64,000 nt of DNA from Streptomyces tendae (GCF_008632955.1 NZ_CP043959.1:372001-436000); one strand, 5' to 3'. Shown: positions 18,309 through 27,792, numbered from the stretch's first letter. A program made the numbers and translations. Notes: generated by a model from the sequence alone, not told the origin.

Positions 18309-19700
18309 ATGCCACGTGGACGTCACCGTCATTCCCCGCCTCTGCACAGGATGCTGCCCCCGTCGGCGATCGCAGGCGTCTCCGTCGTCTGCGCTCTGGG
18401 GCCCTGGGTGTTCACACAACCGGTGGTGCTTCGTCTCCTGGCCGCGGCAGCCGCGGTCACGGCGATCGTGGGTGCCGTCGTGATGCGTCACTGGGACGCC
18501 CAGGCGGGCAAACGCGTCGCCGATCTGACGCGCGCGCGGGCGAGCGACGAGTGGCGTTTCGAGGAGCGGGTCGCCGAACTCGAGTCGGACCTCGAGGAGT
18601 CGCGTGAGCTGCGGATGAAGCTGGAGCAGCGGCTGCGCGCCAAGCGCGCGGAACTCGCCGGACTGCGCAACGAGCACGCCTCGCTGCTGCGCCGGTACGC
18701 GGCGGCCGAGGTGGACCGGGCGAGCGTCCTGGAGGAACGCCGGGTGCTCGAGATCGAGGCCACCGTCCCGGCGCGCGCGCTGCCGGCGGGGACCTCGTCG
18801 GCGCCCGGGGAAGCACCGGAGCCGACGGCACCCGCGGGTGCGGAGAGCGCGGCGGACACCGTGGCGGACGCCGACGAGCCGAAGGGAGGGCAGGACCCGG
18901 AGCCCTCCGGCGTCTTCTCCCCGGAGGGCTCGAACCTGTACCTGCGGGCCGACGCGGCCCTCGCCCGGTTCGCCGGGAAGCCGGGGGCCGGGGGTGCCGA
19001 GGCCGCGAAGCCGGACGCCGCCGACGACGTAACGGACACCGGGGCAACGGACGGCGGCGCGACGGAGCAGGCCGCCCCCGGGGCCGCCGTACCGGCCGCG
19101 CGGAAGGAGAGTGCCCCGGGCGCTCCCGCCGCCGGGCCCGCCTCCGAGGGCGCCCCGCAGCGGGCCGACGCACCCCGGCAGGACACCGCCCCCACGAGCG
19201 ACACCGCCCCCAAGGGCGGCGGCACGCCCGAGGACGACGGTCCCGAGCCCACGAAGCGGTCCCGGCCGGATCAGACGCAGGAGGACGAGGCCGGGGGGCA
19301 GTCCCGGGCGGTCGGCGACCATGAGCGCGCGACCGCCTCCACCGCACCGGCCGGGTCCGGGGGTTCGGCCGTGCGGCAGCCCTCCGGGCACTTCACCGTG
19401 CCGACCGCCGTCGCGGTCGTCCCGCCGACGGCGCCCGTGCGGCGGCCCGTGACGGGAGGTGGCTTCGACTTCTTCGGCACGAAGCAGGAGACGGAACCCG
19501 CCGCCCTGGACGCCGTGCAGAACGAGGACCTCGCCGACGTGGTCGGCCAGGAGGCGCTCGCGCTGCACAAGGCGGAGGCCGAGGCGCGGTACAAGCCGGC
19601 CACCGAGGAGGCGCGCGGTGTCGGTCAGGTCATCGACCTGACGGCCCACGACGAGACCGAGCACATCGACGTCCAGGGTCTGCGCAGCGCGGTTTCCTGA
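18309..19700 (+). CDS. Membrane-anchored coiled-coil protein, long acidic/Pro-Ala-rich tail (possibly DUF6779-like)
   Basis: 463-aa protein not assigned to a characterised family. A basic, His-rich start (RGRHRHSPPLHR) is followed by two hydrophobic segments at about residues 18-35 and 39-58, then a strongly charged coiled coil at about 70-150 (ELESDLEESRELRMKLEQRL), then 200 residues of low-complexity Ala/Pro/Glu/Asp sequence and a short conserved-looking end (GGFDFFGTKQ...VIDLTAHDETEHIDVQGLR). A transmembrane protein rich in Ala/Arg/Pro occupies the comparable place in M. tuberculosis (Rv3604c). The topology suggests a cytoplasmic coiled coil tethered to the membrane, perhaps a scaffold (inference). 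ATG 18309; no good ribosome binding site. Confidence 0.7.
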   Translation: MPRGRHRHSPPLHRMLPPSAIAGVSVVCALGPWVFTQPVVLRLLAAAAAVTAIVGAVVMRHWDAQAGKRVADLTRARASDEWRFEERVAELESDLEESRELRMKLEQRLRAKRAELAGLRNEHASLLRRYAAAEVDRASVLEERRVLEIEATVPARALPAGTSSAPGEAPEPTAPAGAESAADTVADADEPKGGQDPEPSGVFSPEGSNLYLRADAALARFAGKPGAGGAEAAKPDAADDVTDTGATDGGATEQAAPGAAVPAARKESAPGAPAAGPASEGAPQRADAPRQDTAPTSDTAPKGGGTPEDDGPEPTKRSRPDQTQEDEAGGQSRAVGDHERATASTAPAGSGGSAVRQPSGHFTVPTAVAVVPPTAPVRRPVTGGGFDFFGTKQETEPAALDAVQNEDLADVVGQEALALHKAEAEARYKPATEEARGVGQVIDLTAHDETEHIDVQGLRSAVS

Positions 19701-19718
19701 ACCCGCCCGCCACCGCCG

Positions 19719-19746
19719 ACGGGGCCCCGCACATGCGGGGCCCCGT
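19719..19746. terminator. Bidirectional terminator
   Basis: Perfect 12-bp stem (19719-19730 with 19735-19746), loop ACAT, TTTCG on the right. It separates the convergent coiled-coil gene and the PH-domain gene. Confidence 0.85.
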
Positions 19747-19763
19747 TTCGCGTGCCCGGCCGG

Positions 19764-21098
19764 TCAGGCCATCCAGCGGTCCGGAAGGGCGTCCCTGCGG
19801 CCCGTGCGGGATCGTTCCGCCTGGGCGCGCAGCAGCACGGCGGCCTCGTCGGCGGGGCGCAGGCGCGCCGCGACGGTGCCGTTGGCGCCGGTGTCCACAT
19901 GCACGTCGGCGACCCCGCGGGCCCGCTGCCACGGCCCCTGGACCAGCCGGACGCTCTGCACCTTCGCGTGCGGCACCAGCGACAGGCTGCGCCGCAGCAG
20001 CCCGTGCCGGGCGGCGAACACCGCGTCGGTGACGGCGAGTCCGTAGCCCCGCCACCACACCGGCACGCACCAGTGCGCGCGTCGCGGCGGGCGGACGAGT
20101 GCCTCGGGCGGCGGCACGGTCACCCCGGGCAGGACGCGGGCGACGACCGACTCGGCGATCTCGCGCGGCGCCACCGGCAGCAGCAGGGAGTTGGACGAAC
20201 CGGCCACGTCGAGTTCCACGCGCACCCAGCCGCGCCTGCGCCACAGCAGCGGCTCGACCAGCCGTACGGTCTGCACGCGGCCCGGCGGGACCGTCTCGTG
20301 CGCCCGGTCCAGCAGCCCGTGGTCGATCCGGAGGCCGTCGGGCGACTCGCCCAGCGTCCAGTCGTACTCGGCGACGAAACGTCCCACGCTGCTCGCGCCC
20401 GCCGCGCCGAGCATCGGCACGCCCGCCGCGAGCACCGTCCACAGGCTGTGGGTGGCCGTCCACAGCAGCGGCAGCGCCACCGCGGCGACCAGCAGCCAGA
20501 CCCAGGTGGCGCCGGTCAGCAGCAGCGAGACGGCGAGTACGCCCGGCGGCACCCGCAGCATCTGCCGGGAGGGCGCCTCGCCCACTTCGTGCGCGGTCTC
20601 CGGGGCGAACCCGGCGGCCCGCGCCAGCAGTTCCGCGCGCAGCGCCCGCGCCTCGCCGGCCCCGAGGAAGGCGAGCTCGTCCTTCTTGTCGGTGCCTATG
20701 ACGTCGAGTTTCAGCTTCGCCACGCCCGCGACCCGCGCCAGCAGCGGCTGGGTGACGTCGATGGCCTGGATCCGCTCCAGCCGGATGTGCGCGGTGCGCC
20801 GGAACAGCAGCCCGGTGCGCACCCGCAGTTCGCTGTCGGTCACCGCGAAGTGGGTGAACCACCAGCTGAGGAAGCCGTAGAGGGCGGCGGCCGGGATGAG
20901 CACGCCGAGCCCGATCAGCAGCGTGGTGGTGGTCAGCCGGGTGAGCTGGCGCTGCGCCCCGTCGAGGTCGTGCACCGCCCACCCCATCAGGACGGCCACG
21001 GGCGCCCAGGCCCGCCGCAGCGGCGTGACCGGGTGGAGCCGCCTCTCGGTCACGGGCGGCCGGTCGCGTACGTCCTCCTGGACGCCGGACGTCGTCAC
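19764..21098 (-). CDS. PH domain-containing membrane protein, YdbT type
   Basis: 444-aa membrane protein with repeated bacterial PH (DUF304/bPH2) domains. A hydrophobic pair at about residues 48-70 precedes a first PH unit ([42 protein letters not shown]); a second pair at about 175-215 precedes another ([20 protein letters not shown]), and a third PH-like unit follows near residue 360 ([30 protein letters not shown]). This is the architecture of B. subtilis YdbT, which works with the single-PH YdbS. GTG 21098 overlaps the stop of the smaller partner (GTGA), so the two are translationally coupled. In Bacillus the pair has been linked to antibacterial-compound resistance; the function here is unknown. 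Confidence 0.85.
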   Translation of the reverse strand: MTTSGVQEDVRDRPPVTERRLHPVTPLRRAWAPVAVLMGWAVHDLDGAQRQLTRLTTTTLLIGLGVLIPAAALYGFLSWWFTHFAVTDSELRVRTGLLFRRTAHIRLERIQAIDVTQPLLARVAGVAKLKLDVIGTDKKDELAFLGAGEARALRAELLARAAGFAPETAHEVGEAPSRQMLRVPPGVLAVSLLLTGATWVWLLVAAVALPLLWTATHSLWTVLAAGVPMLGAAGASSVGRFVAEYDWTLGESPDGLRIDHGLLDRAHETVPPGRVQTVRLVEPLLWRRRGWVRVELDVAGSSNSLLLPVAPREIAESVVARVLPGVTVPPPEALVRPPRRAHWCVPVWWRGYGLAVTDAVFAARHGLLRRSLSLVPHAKVQSVRLVQGPWQRARGVADVHVDTGANGTVAARLRPADEAAVLLRAQAERSRTGRRDALPDRWMA

Positions 21099-21670
21099 AG
21101 CCCCGCCGACCGGGCCTCGCCCAGCTCGGTGAGCCGGTCGCGCAGCCGTTCCGCCTCGGCCGGGTCGAGGCCGGGGATGGTGGCGTCGGTGGCCGCGGCG
21201 GCCGTGTGCAGCTGCACGCTGGCCAGCCCGAAGTACCGCTCGACGGGTCCGGAGGTGACCTCTACCAGCTGCATCCGCCCGTACGGCACGACCGTCTCCT
21301 CCTGCCAGAGGACACCGCGGCTGATCAGGAGGTCGTCGGCGCGCTCGGCGTACCGCCAGGAGCGCCAGTTGCGCTCCAGCATCACCCAGCCCCAGCCGAG
21401 CACGGCCAGCGGCAGCACCGCGAAGGCGGACCAGCCGGGCCCGGCCAGCAGGCCCGGCACCAGCGCGGTGGCGAGCGTCAGCAGTCCCAGCCACACCACC
21501 AGCAGCAGCCGCCGCATCGTCAGCAGCCGGGGCGGCAGCGCCCGCCACACCGGCTCCGCCGCCGCTTCCGCCGCACCGGCATCCGGTGCGGCGGGCGGGT
21601 GTGCCGTGTCCGGCGCCGCCGCCTCCGGCACGTCCGCTGTCCCCGTGTCGTGCGGGCTCCCCGTCTCCAT
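21095..21670 (-). CDS. PH domain-containing membrane protein, YdbS type
   Basis: 191 aa: an Ala/Pro-rich cytoplasmic start, two membrane segments at about residues 57-98, and one PH unit ([32 protein letters not shown]). It pairs with the larger YdbT-type protein that overlaps its stop by 4 bp. ATG 21670 has TACGCT 6 nt upstream, so the message is probably leaderless. It is divergent from nuoD2 with only 31 bp between the two start codons, so the two promoters must interlock. Confidence 0.85.
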   Translation of the reverse strand: METGSPHDTGTADVPEAAAPDTAHPPAAPDAGAAEAAAEPVWRALPPRLLTMRRLLLVVWLGLLTLATALVPGLLAGPGWSAFAVLPLAVLGWGWVMLERNWRSWRYAERADDLLISRGVLWQEETVVPYGRMQLVEVTSGPVERYFGLASVQLHTAAAATDATIPGLDPAEAERLRDRLTELGEARSAGL

Positions 21671-21676
21671 GGAGCC

Positions 21677-21682
21677 AGCGTA
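21677..21682 (-). promoter_or_regulatory. -10 box of a probable leaderless promoter (YdbS-type gene)
   Basis: TACGCT on the minus strand, 6 nt before ATG 21670. It lies inside the 31-bp gap to the divergent nuoD2 start. Confidence 0.6.
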
Positions 21683-21701
21683 CGTAGGACAGACTGTGTG
21701 C

Positions 21702-22853
21702 ATGACTCCTACGACGGAGACCATGGTCGGAATCGGCGGTGCGGCGGAGAGCACCGACATGGTGCTCAACATCGGCCCGCAGCACCCGTCGACGCACGGC
21801 GTGCTGCGGCTGAGGCTCGTCCTGGACGGCGAGCGGATCGTCCGCGCGGAGCCCGTGATCGGCTACATGCACCGGGGCGCGGAGAAGCTGTTCGAGGCCC
21901 GCGACTACCGCCAGATCATCATGCTGGCCAACCGGCACGACTGGCTGTCGGCGTTCTCCAACGAGCTGGGCGTGGTCCTCGCCGTGGAACGGATGCTCGG
22001 CATGGAGGTCCCCGAGCGCGCGGTGTGGCTGCGCACGCTGCTCGCCGAGCTGAACCGGGTGCTCAACCACCTGATGTTCCTCGGCTCCTATCCGCTGGAG
22101 CTCGGCGGCATCACCCCGATCTTCTACGCCTTCACCGAACGCGAGGAGCTCCAGCACGTCATGGAGGAGGTCTCCGGCGGGCGCATGCACTACATGTTCA
22201 ACCGTGTGGGCGGCCTCAAGGAGGACCTCCCGGCGGGCTGGACGTCCCGCGCGCGCGGCGCCGTCGCCGGCGTGCGCTCCCGCATGGACCGCTTCGACGG
22301 CCTGGTGCTCGGCAACGAGATCTTCCGGGGCCGCACCCGGGGCGTCGGCGTGCTGTCCGCCGGGGCCGTGCACGCGTACGGGGTGAGCGGGCCGATCGGG
22401 CGCGCCTCGGGCGTCGACTTCGACCTGCGCCGGGACGAGCCGTACCTGGCCTACGGCGAGCTGGGTGACGTCCTGAAGGTGGTCACCCGCGAGGAGGGCG
22501 ACTGCCTCGCCCGGTTCGAGTGCCTGCTGGAGCAGACGCACAACGCCCTGGACCTTGCCGACGCCTGCCTCGACCGGCTGGCGGAGCTGCCGCCCGGCCC
22601 GGTCAACCAGCGGCTCCCGAAGGTCCTCAAGGCGCCGGAGGGCCACACGTACGCGTGGACCGAGAACCCGCTCGGCATCAACGGCTACTACCTGGTCAGC
22701 AAGGGCGAGAAGACGCCGTACCGGCTGAAGCTGCGCTCGGCGTCGTACAACAACATCCAGGCGCTCACCGAGCTGCTGCCGGGCACGCTGGTCGCGGACA
22801 TGGTGGCGATCCTGGGGTCGCTGTTCTTCGTCGTCGGCGACATCGACAAGTAG
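21702..22853 (+). CDS. nuoD2: NADH-quinone oxidoreductase subunit D paralogue, stand-alone
   Basis: 383-aa homologue of the 49-kDa (NDUFS2/NuoD) subunit of complex I, here without any other nuo gene. The fold markers are there: [14 protein letters not shown] near residue 23, [10 protein letters not shown] at 56-65, [19 protein letters not shown], and the C-terminal [11 protein letters not shown]...VGDIDK. By my hand alignment to the bovine subunit, the quinone-site His59 is kept (His32) and Arg85 is kept (Arg58), but Tyr108 is Trp81 and Asp160 is Glu133. So it either supports an altered quinone site or no longer reduces quinone. It ends 3 bp from the stop of a convergent MidA/NDUFAF7-type methyltransferase gene. 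A second nuoD is known in S. coelicolor. ATG 21702 lacks a clear ribosome binding site. Confidence 0.88.
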   Translation: MTPTTETMVGIGGAAESTDMVLNIGPQHPSTHGVLRLRLVLDGERIVRAEPVIGYMHRGAEKLFEARDYRQIIMLANRHDWLSAFSNELGVVLAVERMLGMEVPERAVWLRTLLAELNRVLNHLMFLGSYPLELGGITPIFYAFTEREELQHVMEEVSGGRMHYMFNRVGGLKEDLPAGWTSRARGAVAGVRSRMDRFDGLVLGNEIFRGRTRGVGVLSAGAVHAYGVSGPIGRASGVDFDLRRDEPYLAYGELGDVLKVVTREEGDCLARFECLLEQTHNALDLADACLDRLAELPPGPVNQRLPKVLKAPEGHTYAWTENPLGINGYYLVSKGEKTPYRLKLRSASYNNIQALTELLPGTLVADMVAILGSLFFVVGDIDK

Positions 22854-22856
22854 CCG

Positions 22857-23870
22857 TCACCCGGTGAGGACGTCCCCGGTCCGCACCGGCTGCGCCAGCC
22901 AGCCGAAGTCCCCGAGGCCGCCCGGCGCGGTGAGTTCGGCGGCCTCCCCGGCGGCGGCGAGGGCACGGACGTAACCGGCCGGGTCGGTGCTCGCCAGGGA
23001 CAGCGGGGGGCGCCCGCCCGTCACGCCGAGCGTGCGCAGGGCGTCCCGCTGCGTCAGCAGGCGCGCGCCCGGCAGGGCGGGGGCGGCGGCGCACGCGTCC
23101 AGCGCGACGTGTGCCGTGAGGTCGCGGGAGCCGTCCGGCACCGGTGCCGTCTCCCGTCCCTCCCGGAACGCGGTCAGCGTGCCGAACGGGGGCCGCGCGC
23201 CGGCCGTGTGCGCGTAGTCCACGGCGACGGCCAGCCCGCGCGCCAGGGTGCCGACGGCCGCCGCCCAGGCCCGGTCCCGGGGCAGTCCGATCTCCGCGCG
23301 CAGTCCCTCCTCGGCGGGCAGCGGCCACCACCGGGCCAGCCACGCGGCCTCCGGCCCGGTGAGGGGTTCCCCGAGCCGCTCGGTGCCGTCCGCCCGCACC
23401 AGCACCCGCCGGGCTGCGCCGGAGGCGTCCACCTCGGCGACGTCCACGGGCACGTTGTCCAGCCACTCGTTGGCGAACAGCAGGCCCGTGACCCGCTCCG
23501 GCGGCGCGGTCCGCCACTCGATCCGCCCGTCGAGCCCTTCCGGACGCCCGGCCAGCTCGACGGCGTACGGGCGCACCCGGTCCGCCACATCGGCGGGCAG
23601 GGCGCCCAGGACGCCGGTGACGAGTTCACCCCGGCCCGCCGCCATGTCCACGAAGTCGAGCGCCGTCGGCCGTCCCAGCGCCTCGTCGACCCGGCACAGC
23701 AGCCGTGCCACGGCCCCGGCGAACTGCGGCGACGCGTGCACGGAGGTGCGGAAGTGTCCGGCCGGACCCGCTCCGCCGGGGCGGCGGTAGAAGCCGTCCG
23801 GCCCGTACAGGGCCTCCTCGGCCGCCTCCCGCCAGCCGCGGAAGCCGCCCCGTGCCGTCCCTGCCGTCAC
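22857..23870 (-). CDS. SAM-dependent methyltransferase, MidA/NDUFAF7 (DUF185) family
   Basis: 337-aa predicted class I methyltransferase. The GTG at 23870 has GGGGAAGC directly upstream; earlier in-frame GTGs exist. Motif I is [15 protein letters not shown] near residue 93, and the family-diagnostic [11 protein letters not shown] (residues about 147-157) and [19 protein letters not shown] (about 220) match the MidA pattern. Mitochondrial NDUFAF7 dimethylates an arginine of NDUFS2 during complex I assembly. The convergent neighbour here is a NuoD paralogue that keeps this arginine, so NuoD2 is the obvious candidate substrate (inference). It could equally act on the main NuoD or another protein. 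Confidence 0.82.
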   Translation of the reverse strand: MTAGTARGGFRGWREAAEEALYGPDGFYRRPGGAGPAGHFRTSVHASPQFAGAVARLLCRVDEALGRPTALDFVDMAAGRGELVTGVLGALPADVADRVRPYAVELAGRPEGLDGRIEWRTAPPERVTGLLFANEWLDNVPVDVAEVDASGAARRVLVRADGTERLGEPLTGPEAAWLARWWPLPAEEGLRAEIGLPRDRAWAAAVGTLARGLAVAVDYAHTAGARPPFGTLTAFREGRETAPVPDGSRDLTAHVALDACAAAPALPGARLLTQRDALRTLGVTGGRPPLSLASTDPAGYVRALAAAGEAAELTAPGGLGDFGWLAQPVRTGDVLTG

Positions 23871-24030
23871 CGCTTCCCCGCGCCCGTCGCCGCCGTCGTC
23901 ACCGGCCCAGATTACGTGCGCGCGGCAGCCCGGATCACGTGCGCGCACCGGCCCGGCCTCCACCTTGCGGAGTACACGTACCGGGCGGGGATCGGCCCTC
24001 CGGTTGACCCCTGCACGCATTTCGCTTCCC

Positions 24031-24036
24031 TACGCT
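24031..24036 (+). promoter_or_regulatory. -10 box of a probable leaderless promoter (kinase gene)
   Basis: TACGCT followed by 7 nt and the GTG at 24044. TTGACC at 24004-24009 is 21 bp upstream, too far for a good -35. Confidence 0.55.
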
Positions 24037-24043
24037 GGGTTAC

Positions 24044-25246
24044 GTGCAGCGCCTCTATGACTTCCTCCGCAGGCACCCGACGTGGGTCGACGGCTTCTGG
24101 GCCGTGATCCTCTTCGGGATTTCGGTGGTCGGCGGAGCGGCCACGGGGGCGTCCAGGGGCACCGACCGGGCGGCTCTCGTCGTCCCGGTCGTCCTGTTGC
24201 TGTCCCTGGTGGTGGCGCTGCGCCGGCGGATGCCGGAGCGGATGCTGGTCCTCGCCGTGGCGGTCGGCCTCGGACAGCTCGCCGCCGACGTGGCACCCCT
24301 CCCCGCCGACTTCGCCCTCCTGGTGATCGTCTACACCGTCGCGGCGACCGGTGCCCGCTGGGCCTCCCGCCTCGCGCTGACCGCGGGCCTGTGCGCGGCC
24401 CCGTTCGCGACGCTGCGCTGGCCCAGCGAGGACACGGGGACGGCCGGCAACATCGCCATCACGGTCTTCCAGGCCGTGCCGTTCGCCCTCGCGTGGGTGC
24501 TGGGCGACTCCATCCGCACCCGCCGCGCGTACTTCGCTCAGCTGGAGGAGCGCGCCGCCCGGCTGGAGAAGGAGCGCGAGGCGCAGTCCAAGGTCGCGGT
24601 CGCCGCCGAACGCGCCCGGATAGCCCGCGAGCTCCACGACGTGGTCGCGCACAACGTGTCGGTGATGGTGGTGCAGGCCGACGGCGCCGCCTACGTCCTC
24701 GACGCGGCGCCCGACCAGGCCAAGAACGCCCTGGAGACCATCTCCAGCACAGGCCGGCAGGCCCTCGCCGAGATGCGGCGCCTGCTCGGCGTGCTGCGCA
24801 CCGGCGAGCACCAGGAGGCGGGGGAGTACGTCCCGCAGCCGGGGGTGCAGCAGATCGAGGATCTCGTCGAGCAGTGCCGGGAGTCCGGGCTGCCCGTGGA
24901 CTTCAAGATCGAGGGCACCTCGCGCGAGCTGCCCAGCGGGGTCGAGCTGACCGCGTACCGCATCGTCCAGGAGGCCCTGACCAACACCCGCAAGCACGGC
25001 GGGCCCAACGCGGGCGCGAGCGTGCGGCTGGTGTACTTCGACGACGGGCTCGGCCTGCTCGTGGAGGACGACGGCAAGGGCGCCCCGCACGAGCTGTACG
25101 AGGAGGGCGGGCTCGACGGCCAGGGACACGGACTGATCGGCATGCGCGAGCGGGTCGGCATGGTCGGCGGAACGCTGGACGCCGGACCGCGGCCGGGCGG
25201 AGGATTCCGCATCAGTGTGCTGCTGCCGCTCAAACCCGCGCATTGA
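24044..25246 (+). CDS. Sensor histidine kinase (HisKA_3, NarL-type partner)
   Basis: 400-aa membrane kinase. Four to five hydrophobic segments occupy residues 15-155 with very short loops, so the stimulus is probably sensed within the membrane. A coiled linker leads to the dimerisation box RARIARELHDVVAHNVSV with phospho-acceptor His198, and the ATPase domain has the N box EALTNTRKHG near residue 307 and the G box GQGHGLIGMRERV near residue 362. The response regulator gene follows 74 bp later. The signal and regulon cannot be inferred. Confidence 0.92.
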   Translation: MQRLYDFLRRHPTWVDGFWAVILFGISVVGGAATGASRGTDRAALVVPVVLLLSLVVALRRRMPERMLVLAVAVGLGQLAADVAPLPADFALLVIVYTVAATGARWASRLALTAGLCAAPFATLRWPSEDTGTAGNIAITVFQAVPFALAWVLGDSIRTRRAYFAQLEERAARLEKEREAQSKVAVAAERARIARELHDVVAHNVSVMVVQADGAAYVLDAAPDQAKNALETISSTGRQALAEMRRLLGVLRTGEHQEAGEYVPQPGVQQIEDLVEQCRESGLPVDFKIEGTSRELPSGVELTAYRIVQEALTNTRKHGGPNAGASVRLVYFDDGLGLLVEDDGKGAPHELYEEGGLDGQGHGLIGMRERVGMVGGTLDAGPRPGGGFRISVLLPLKPAH

Positions 25247-25320
25247 CGCATCCGCACGCCCCCTGTTGACACCTGTCACGCCCCCTGCGGCGACCCGACG
25301 ACCGAACGGAAGAGGCCACG

Positions 25321-25992
25321 ATGACGATCCGCGTGATGCTCGTCGACGACCAGGTGCTGCTGCGCACCGGGTTCCGGATGGTGCTGGCCGCCCAGCCGGA
25401 CATGGAGGTCGTGGCGGAGGCGGGCAACGGCGTGGAGGCCCTGGAGGTGCTGCGGTCCACGGCCGTCGACGTGGTGCTGATGGACGTCCGCATGCCCAAG
25501 CTCGACGGGGTGGAGGCCACCCGCAGGATCTGCGCGGACACCGACCCGCCGAAGGTGCTCATCCTGACCACCTTCGACCTCGACGAGTACGCCTTCTCCG
25601 GGCTGAAGGCGGGCGCGTCCGGCTTCATGCTCAAGGACGTGCCGCCCGGTGAACTGCTGAGCGCGATCCGCGCGGTGCACAGCGGTGACGCGGTGGTCGC
25701 CCCGTCCACCACCCGCCGGCTCCTCGACCGGTTCGCTCCGATGCTGCCCAGCACCGGCAAGCAGCCCGAGCACAAGGAGCTGGAGCGGCTCACCGAGCGC
25801 GAGCGCGAGGTCATGGTGCTGGTCGCCCAGGGCCTGTCCAACGGGGAGATCGCGGCCCGGCTGGTGCTGTCCGAGGCGACCGTGAAGACGCACGTGGGCC
25901 GCATCCTCACCAAGCTGGGGCTGCGGGACCGGGTGCAGGTGGTCGTCCTCGCCTACGAGACGGGTCTGGTGCGGGCCGGCGGACACGGCTGA
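25321..25992 (+). CDS. NarL/FixJ-family response regulator
   Basis: 223 aa: receiver domain with phospho-acceptor Asp55 (VVLMDVRMPKLDG), Lys in FMLKDVPP, and a C-terminal LuxR-type helix-turn-helix (LTEREREVMVLVAQGLSNGEIAARL...VKTHVGRIL) from residue 158. Partner of the kinase just upstream. ATG 25321 follows GGAAGAGGCCACG. Confidence 0.95.
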   Translation: MTIRVMLVDDQVLLRTGFRMVLAAQPDMEVVAEAGNGVEALEVLRSTAVDVVLMDVRMPKLDGVEATRRICADTDPPKVLILTTFDLDEYAFSGLKAGASGFMLKDVPPGELLSAIRAVHSGDAVVAPSTTRRLLDRFAPMLPSTGKQPEHKELERLTEREREVMVLVAQGLSNGEIAARLVLSEATVKTHVGRILTKLGLRDRVQVVVLAYETGLVRAGGHG

Positions 25993-26011
25993 GCGGAGCC
26001 CCGCCCGCCGG

Positions 26012-26017
26012 TAGGGT
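26012..26017 (+). promoter_or_regulatory. -10 box of a probable leaderless promoter (TmrB-like gene)
   Basis: TAGGGT followed by 7 nt and the ATG at 26025. Confidence 0.6.
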
Positions 26018-26024
26018 GCCGCGC

Positions 26025-26645
26025 ATGCTCCTGTGGATCAACGGCCCCTTCGGGGGCGGCAAGACGCAGACCGCACACGAGATACGGCGCCGCCTGCCCG
26101 GCAGCGTCGTCTGCGGCCCGGAGCAGCCCGGCCTCGGCCTGCACCGCATGCTGCCGCCCGAACTGCGCGGCGACTTCCGGGAATTGAAGGCCTGGCGGCA
26201 AGGGGTCGTCGAGGTCCTCGACCTCACCCTCACCCGGCGCGAGGGCGTGGTGATCGCGCCCATGACCGTCACCGATCCCGGCCACTTCGCCGAGACCGTG
26301 GGCCGACTGCGCGAACTGGGCCACGACGTGCGGCACTTCACGCTCCTCGCCGAGCGGGAGACGGTGCTGCGGCGGCTGCGGGAGCGGGGGCTCGGGCACC
26401 TGCTGGGCGGCGCCCGGAGCCTGCGCCGGGAGAGCTGGGCGGTCGAGCGGCTCGACCACTGTCTGGAGCGGCTCGCCGAGCCGGAGTTCGCCGAGCACCT
26501 GTGGACCGACCACACCACGGTGCCGAGGACGGCGGACCGCATCGCCGTCCTCGCCGGCCTCACCCTGCGCCCCAACCACGAGGGCCGGCTGCGCACCCGT
26601 CTCCGTCAGGCGGGCGTGGGCGTCCGGCACATCCGCCCGGGCTGA
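26025..26645 (+). CDS. P-loop ATP-binding protein, TmrB-like
   Basis: 206-aa cytoplasmic NTP-binding protein. The Walker A is unusually Gly-rich, GPFGGGKT at residues 7-14, at the very N-terminus (MLLWINGPFGGGKTQTA), which fits the TmrB family, named for tunicamycin resistance in B. subtilis, and related small-molecule kinases. Typical TmrB segments GVVIAPMTVTDP and LAERETVLRRLRERG follow. Leaderless start at 26025 fixes the N-terminus. Whether it confers resistance or phosphorylates a metabolite is unknown. Confidence 0.75.
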   Translation: MLLWINGPFGGGKTQTAHEIRRRLPGSVVCGPEQPGLGLHRMLPPELRGDFRELKAWRQGVVEVLDLTLTRREGVVIAPMTVTDPGHFAETVGRLRELGHDVRHFTLLAERETVLRRLRERGLGHLLGGARSLRRESWAVERLDHCLERLAEPEFAEHLWTDHTTVPRTADRIAVLAGLTLRPNHEGRLRTRLRQAGVGVRHIRPG

Positions 26646-26647
26646 CG

Positions 26648-26665
26648 GCGGGCACCCGTGCCCGC
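26648..26665. terminator. Small palindrome between convergent genes
   Basis: GCGGGCAC and its complement with a CC centre, within the 40-bp gap between the TmrB-like and ArsR genes. Short for a terminator. Confidence 0.4.
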
Positions 26666-26685
26666 GCACGGCCCGAGGGAGCGAC

Positions 26686-27792
26686 TCAGCGGAGGATGCT
26701 CTCCAGGAAGTCGCTGCCGAGGCGGGCCACGACGGTCACGTCCAGCTGGTGGAGGACGTACCGGCCGCGGCGGCGTGTGGTGATCAGGCCCGCCTTCTTC
26801 AGCACGCCCAGGTGCCGGGATATCTCCGGCGCGGTCATGCCGTGCACCTGGGCCAGCTCGCTCGTGGTGAACGCGCCGCGGGCGAGGTTGCGGCACATCC
26901 GCATGCGCACCGGGTGGGACAGCGCGGTCATCCGCAGGCTCAGCTGGTCGACGCTCGGGGGCGCGGCCGGCTCGGGTGAGCCGACCGGGTAGTGCAGCAC
27001 CGGCTGCCAGTTGTGGCGGTGCAGCACCATCAGATGGGGCCAGCCGAGGCTGGTGGGGATCAGCAGCAGCCCGCCGTCACCCGTGACGGAACGCCCGTCG
27101 CCCAGCTTGTCGACGGTGATCCGGGCCGCCGCCGCGTCCAGCGTCACTGCGGGGGAGACCGCGGCCAGTGCCTCGCCCAGCCCCTTGTGCCGGAGCAGGT
27201 CCGTCTTGAGGCGGGCGTCCGCGGTGAGCTGCTGCCGCAGCCGGGACCAGGTCTCCGCGAAGAACGCCTCGTCGCAGTCGCGCAGGAACTGCCGCAGCCA
27301 GTCCCTGATGCGCGGCGGATCGGCCAGCAGCCGCTCGGTGAACAGCACCTGGCTCGGCCCGCGCGCCGCGGCCAGTTCCAGCGCGCGGCGGCGCAGACCC
27401 TCGTCGACGAGCGGACCGCCCCCCGGGACGTCGTACGGGAGGGCGCAGGTGAACTCCAGGGCCGCGTCCACGAACTGCTCGTCCGACAGCTTGTCCAGCA
27501 GGTCCAGCTCCTCGGCGAGCGTGGCGCCGGGCAGCGTCGTCCTGCCCGGTACCCCGGCGCACGGCAGGAACAGGTCGGAGAACGTCGTCCGCCACAGGAA
27601 GTCCGCCTCGCACATGCGGTCGGCCAGGTGCGGGTCGAGCCGCGCGGTCACCCCCGTCACCCAGGCCTGCAGCCCCGGATGGTGCGCCGGCTCGGACAGC
27701 GCGTGCAGCGCCATGCCCAGCTCGGCCAGGGAAGAGAGCACGACGGCCGTTCTCTCCGGCCGCAGCCCCGTGATGTCGATGTGCACGCCCAT
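26686..27792 (-). CDS. ArsR-family regulator with large N-terminal domain (DUF5937-like)
   Basis: About 368 aa, much longer than a typical 100-aa ArsR repressor. Residues 1-280 form an uncharacterised alpha-rich domain (begins VHIDITGLRPERTAVVLSSLAELGMALHAL) that presumably senses a ligand. The C-terminal 85 residues carry the winged helix (ALSHPVRMRMCRNLARGAFTTSELAQVHG...ISRHLGVLKKAGLI). No Cys metal site is seen in the recognition region. ATG 27792 or GTG 27807; neither has a good ribosome binding site. The likely operator is the 23-bp inverted repeat at 27831-27853 in the gap to the divergent small gene. Confidence 0.8.
   Translation of the reverse strand: MGVHIDITGLRPERTAVVLSSLAELGMALHALSEPAHHPGLQAWVTGVTARLDPHLADRMCEADFLWRTTFSDLFLPCAGVPGRTTLPGATLAEELDLLDKLSDEQFVDAALEFTCALPYDVPGGGPLVDEGLRRRALELAAARGPSQVLFTERLLADPPRIRDWLRQFLRDCDEAFFAETWSRLRQQLTADARLKTDLLRHKGLGEALAAVSPAVTLDAAAARITVDKLGDGRSVTGDGGLLLIPTSLGWPHLMVLHRHNWQPVLHYPVGSPEPAAPPSVDQLSLRMTALSHPVRMRMCRNLARGAFTTSELAQVHGMTAPEISRHLGVLKKAGLITTRRRGRYVLHQLDVTVVARLGSDFLESILR

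Noticed and set aside
21099..22646. Extension of the YdbT-type protein antisense across nuoD2
   Set aside because: The PH-domain protein starts at GTG 21098, overlapping the partner gene; the rest mirrors nuoD2.
24004..24036. Classical -35/-10 promoter for the kinase gene (TTGACC and TACGCT)
   Set aside because: The spacer is 21 bp, too long for a sigma-70-type promoter; only the -10 box is kept.
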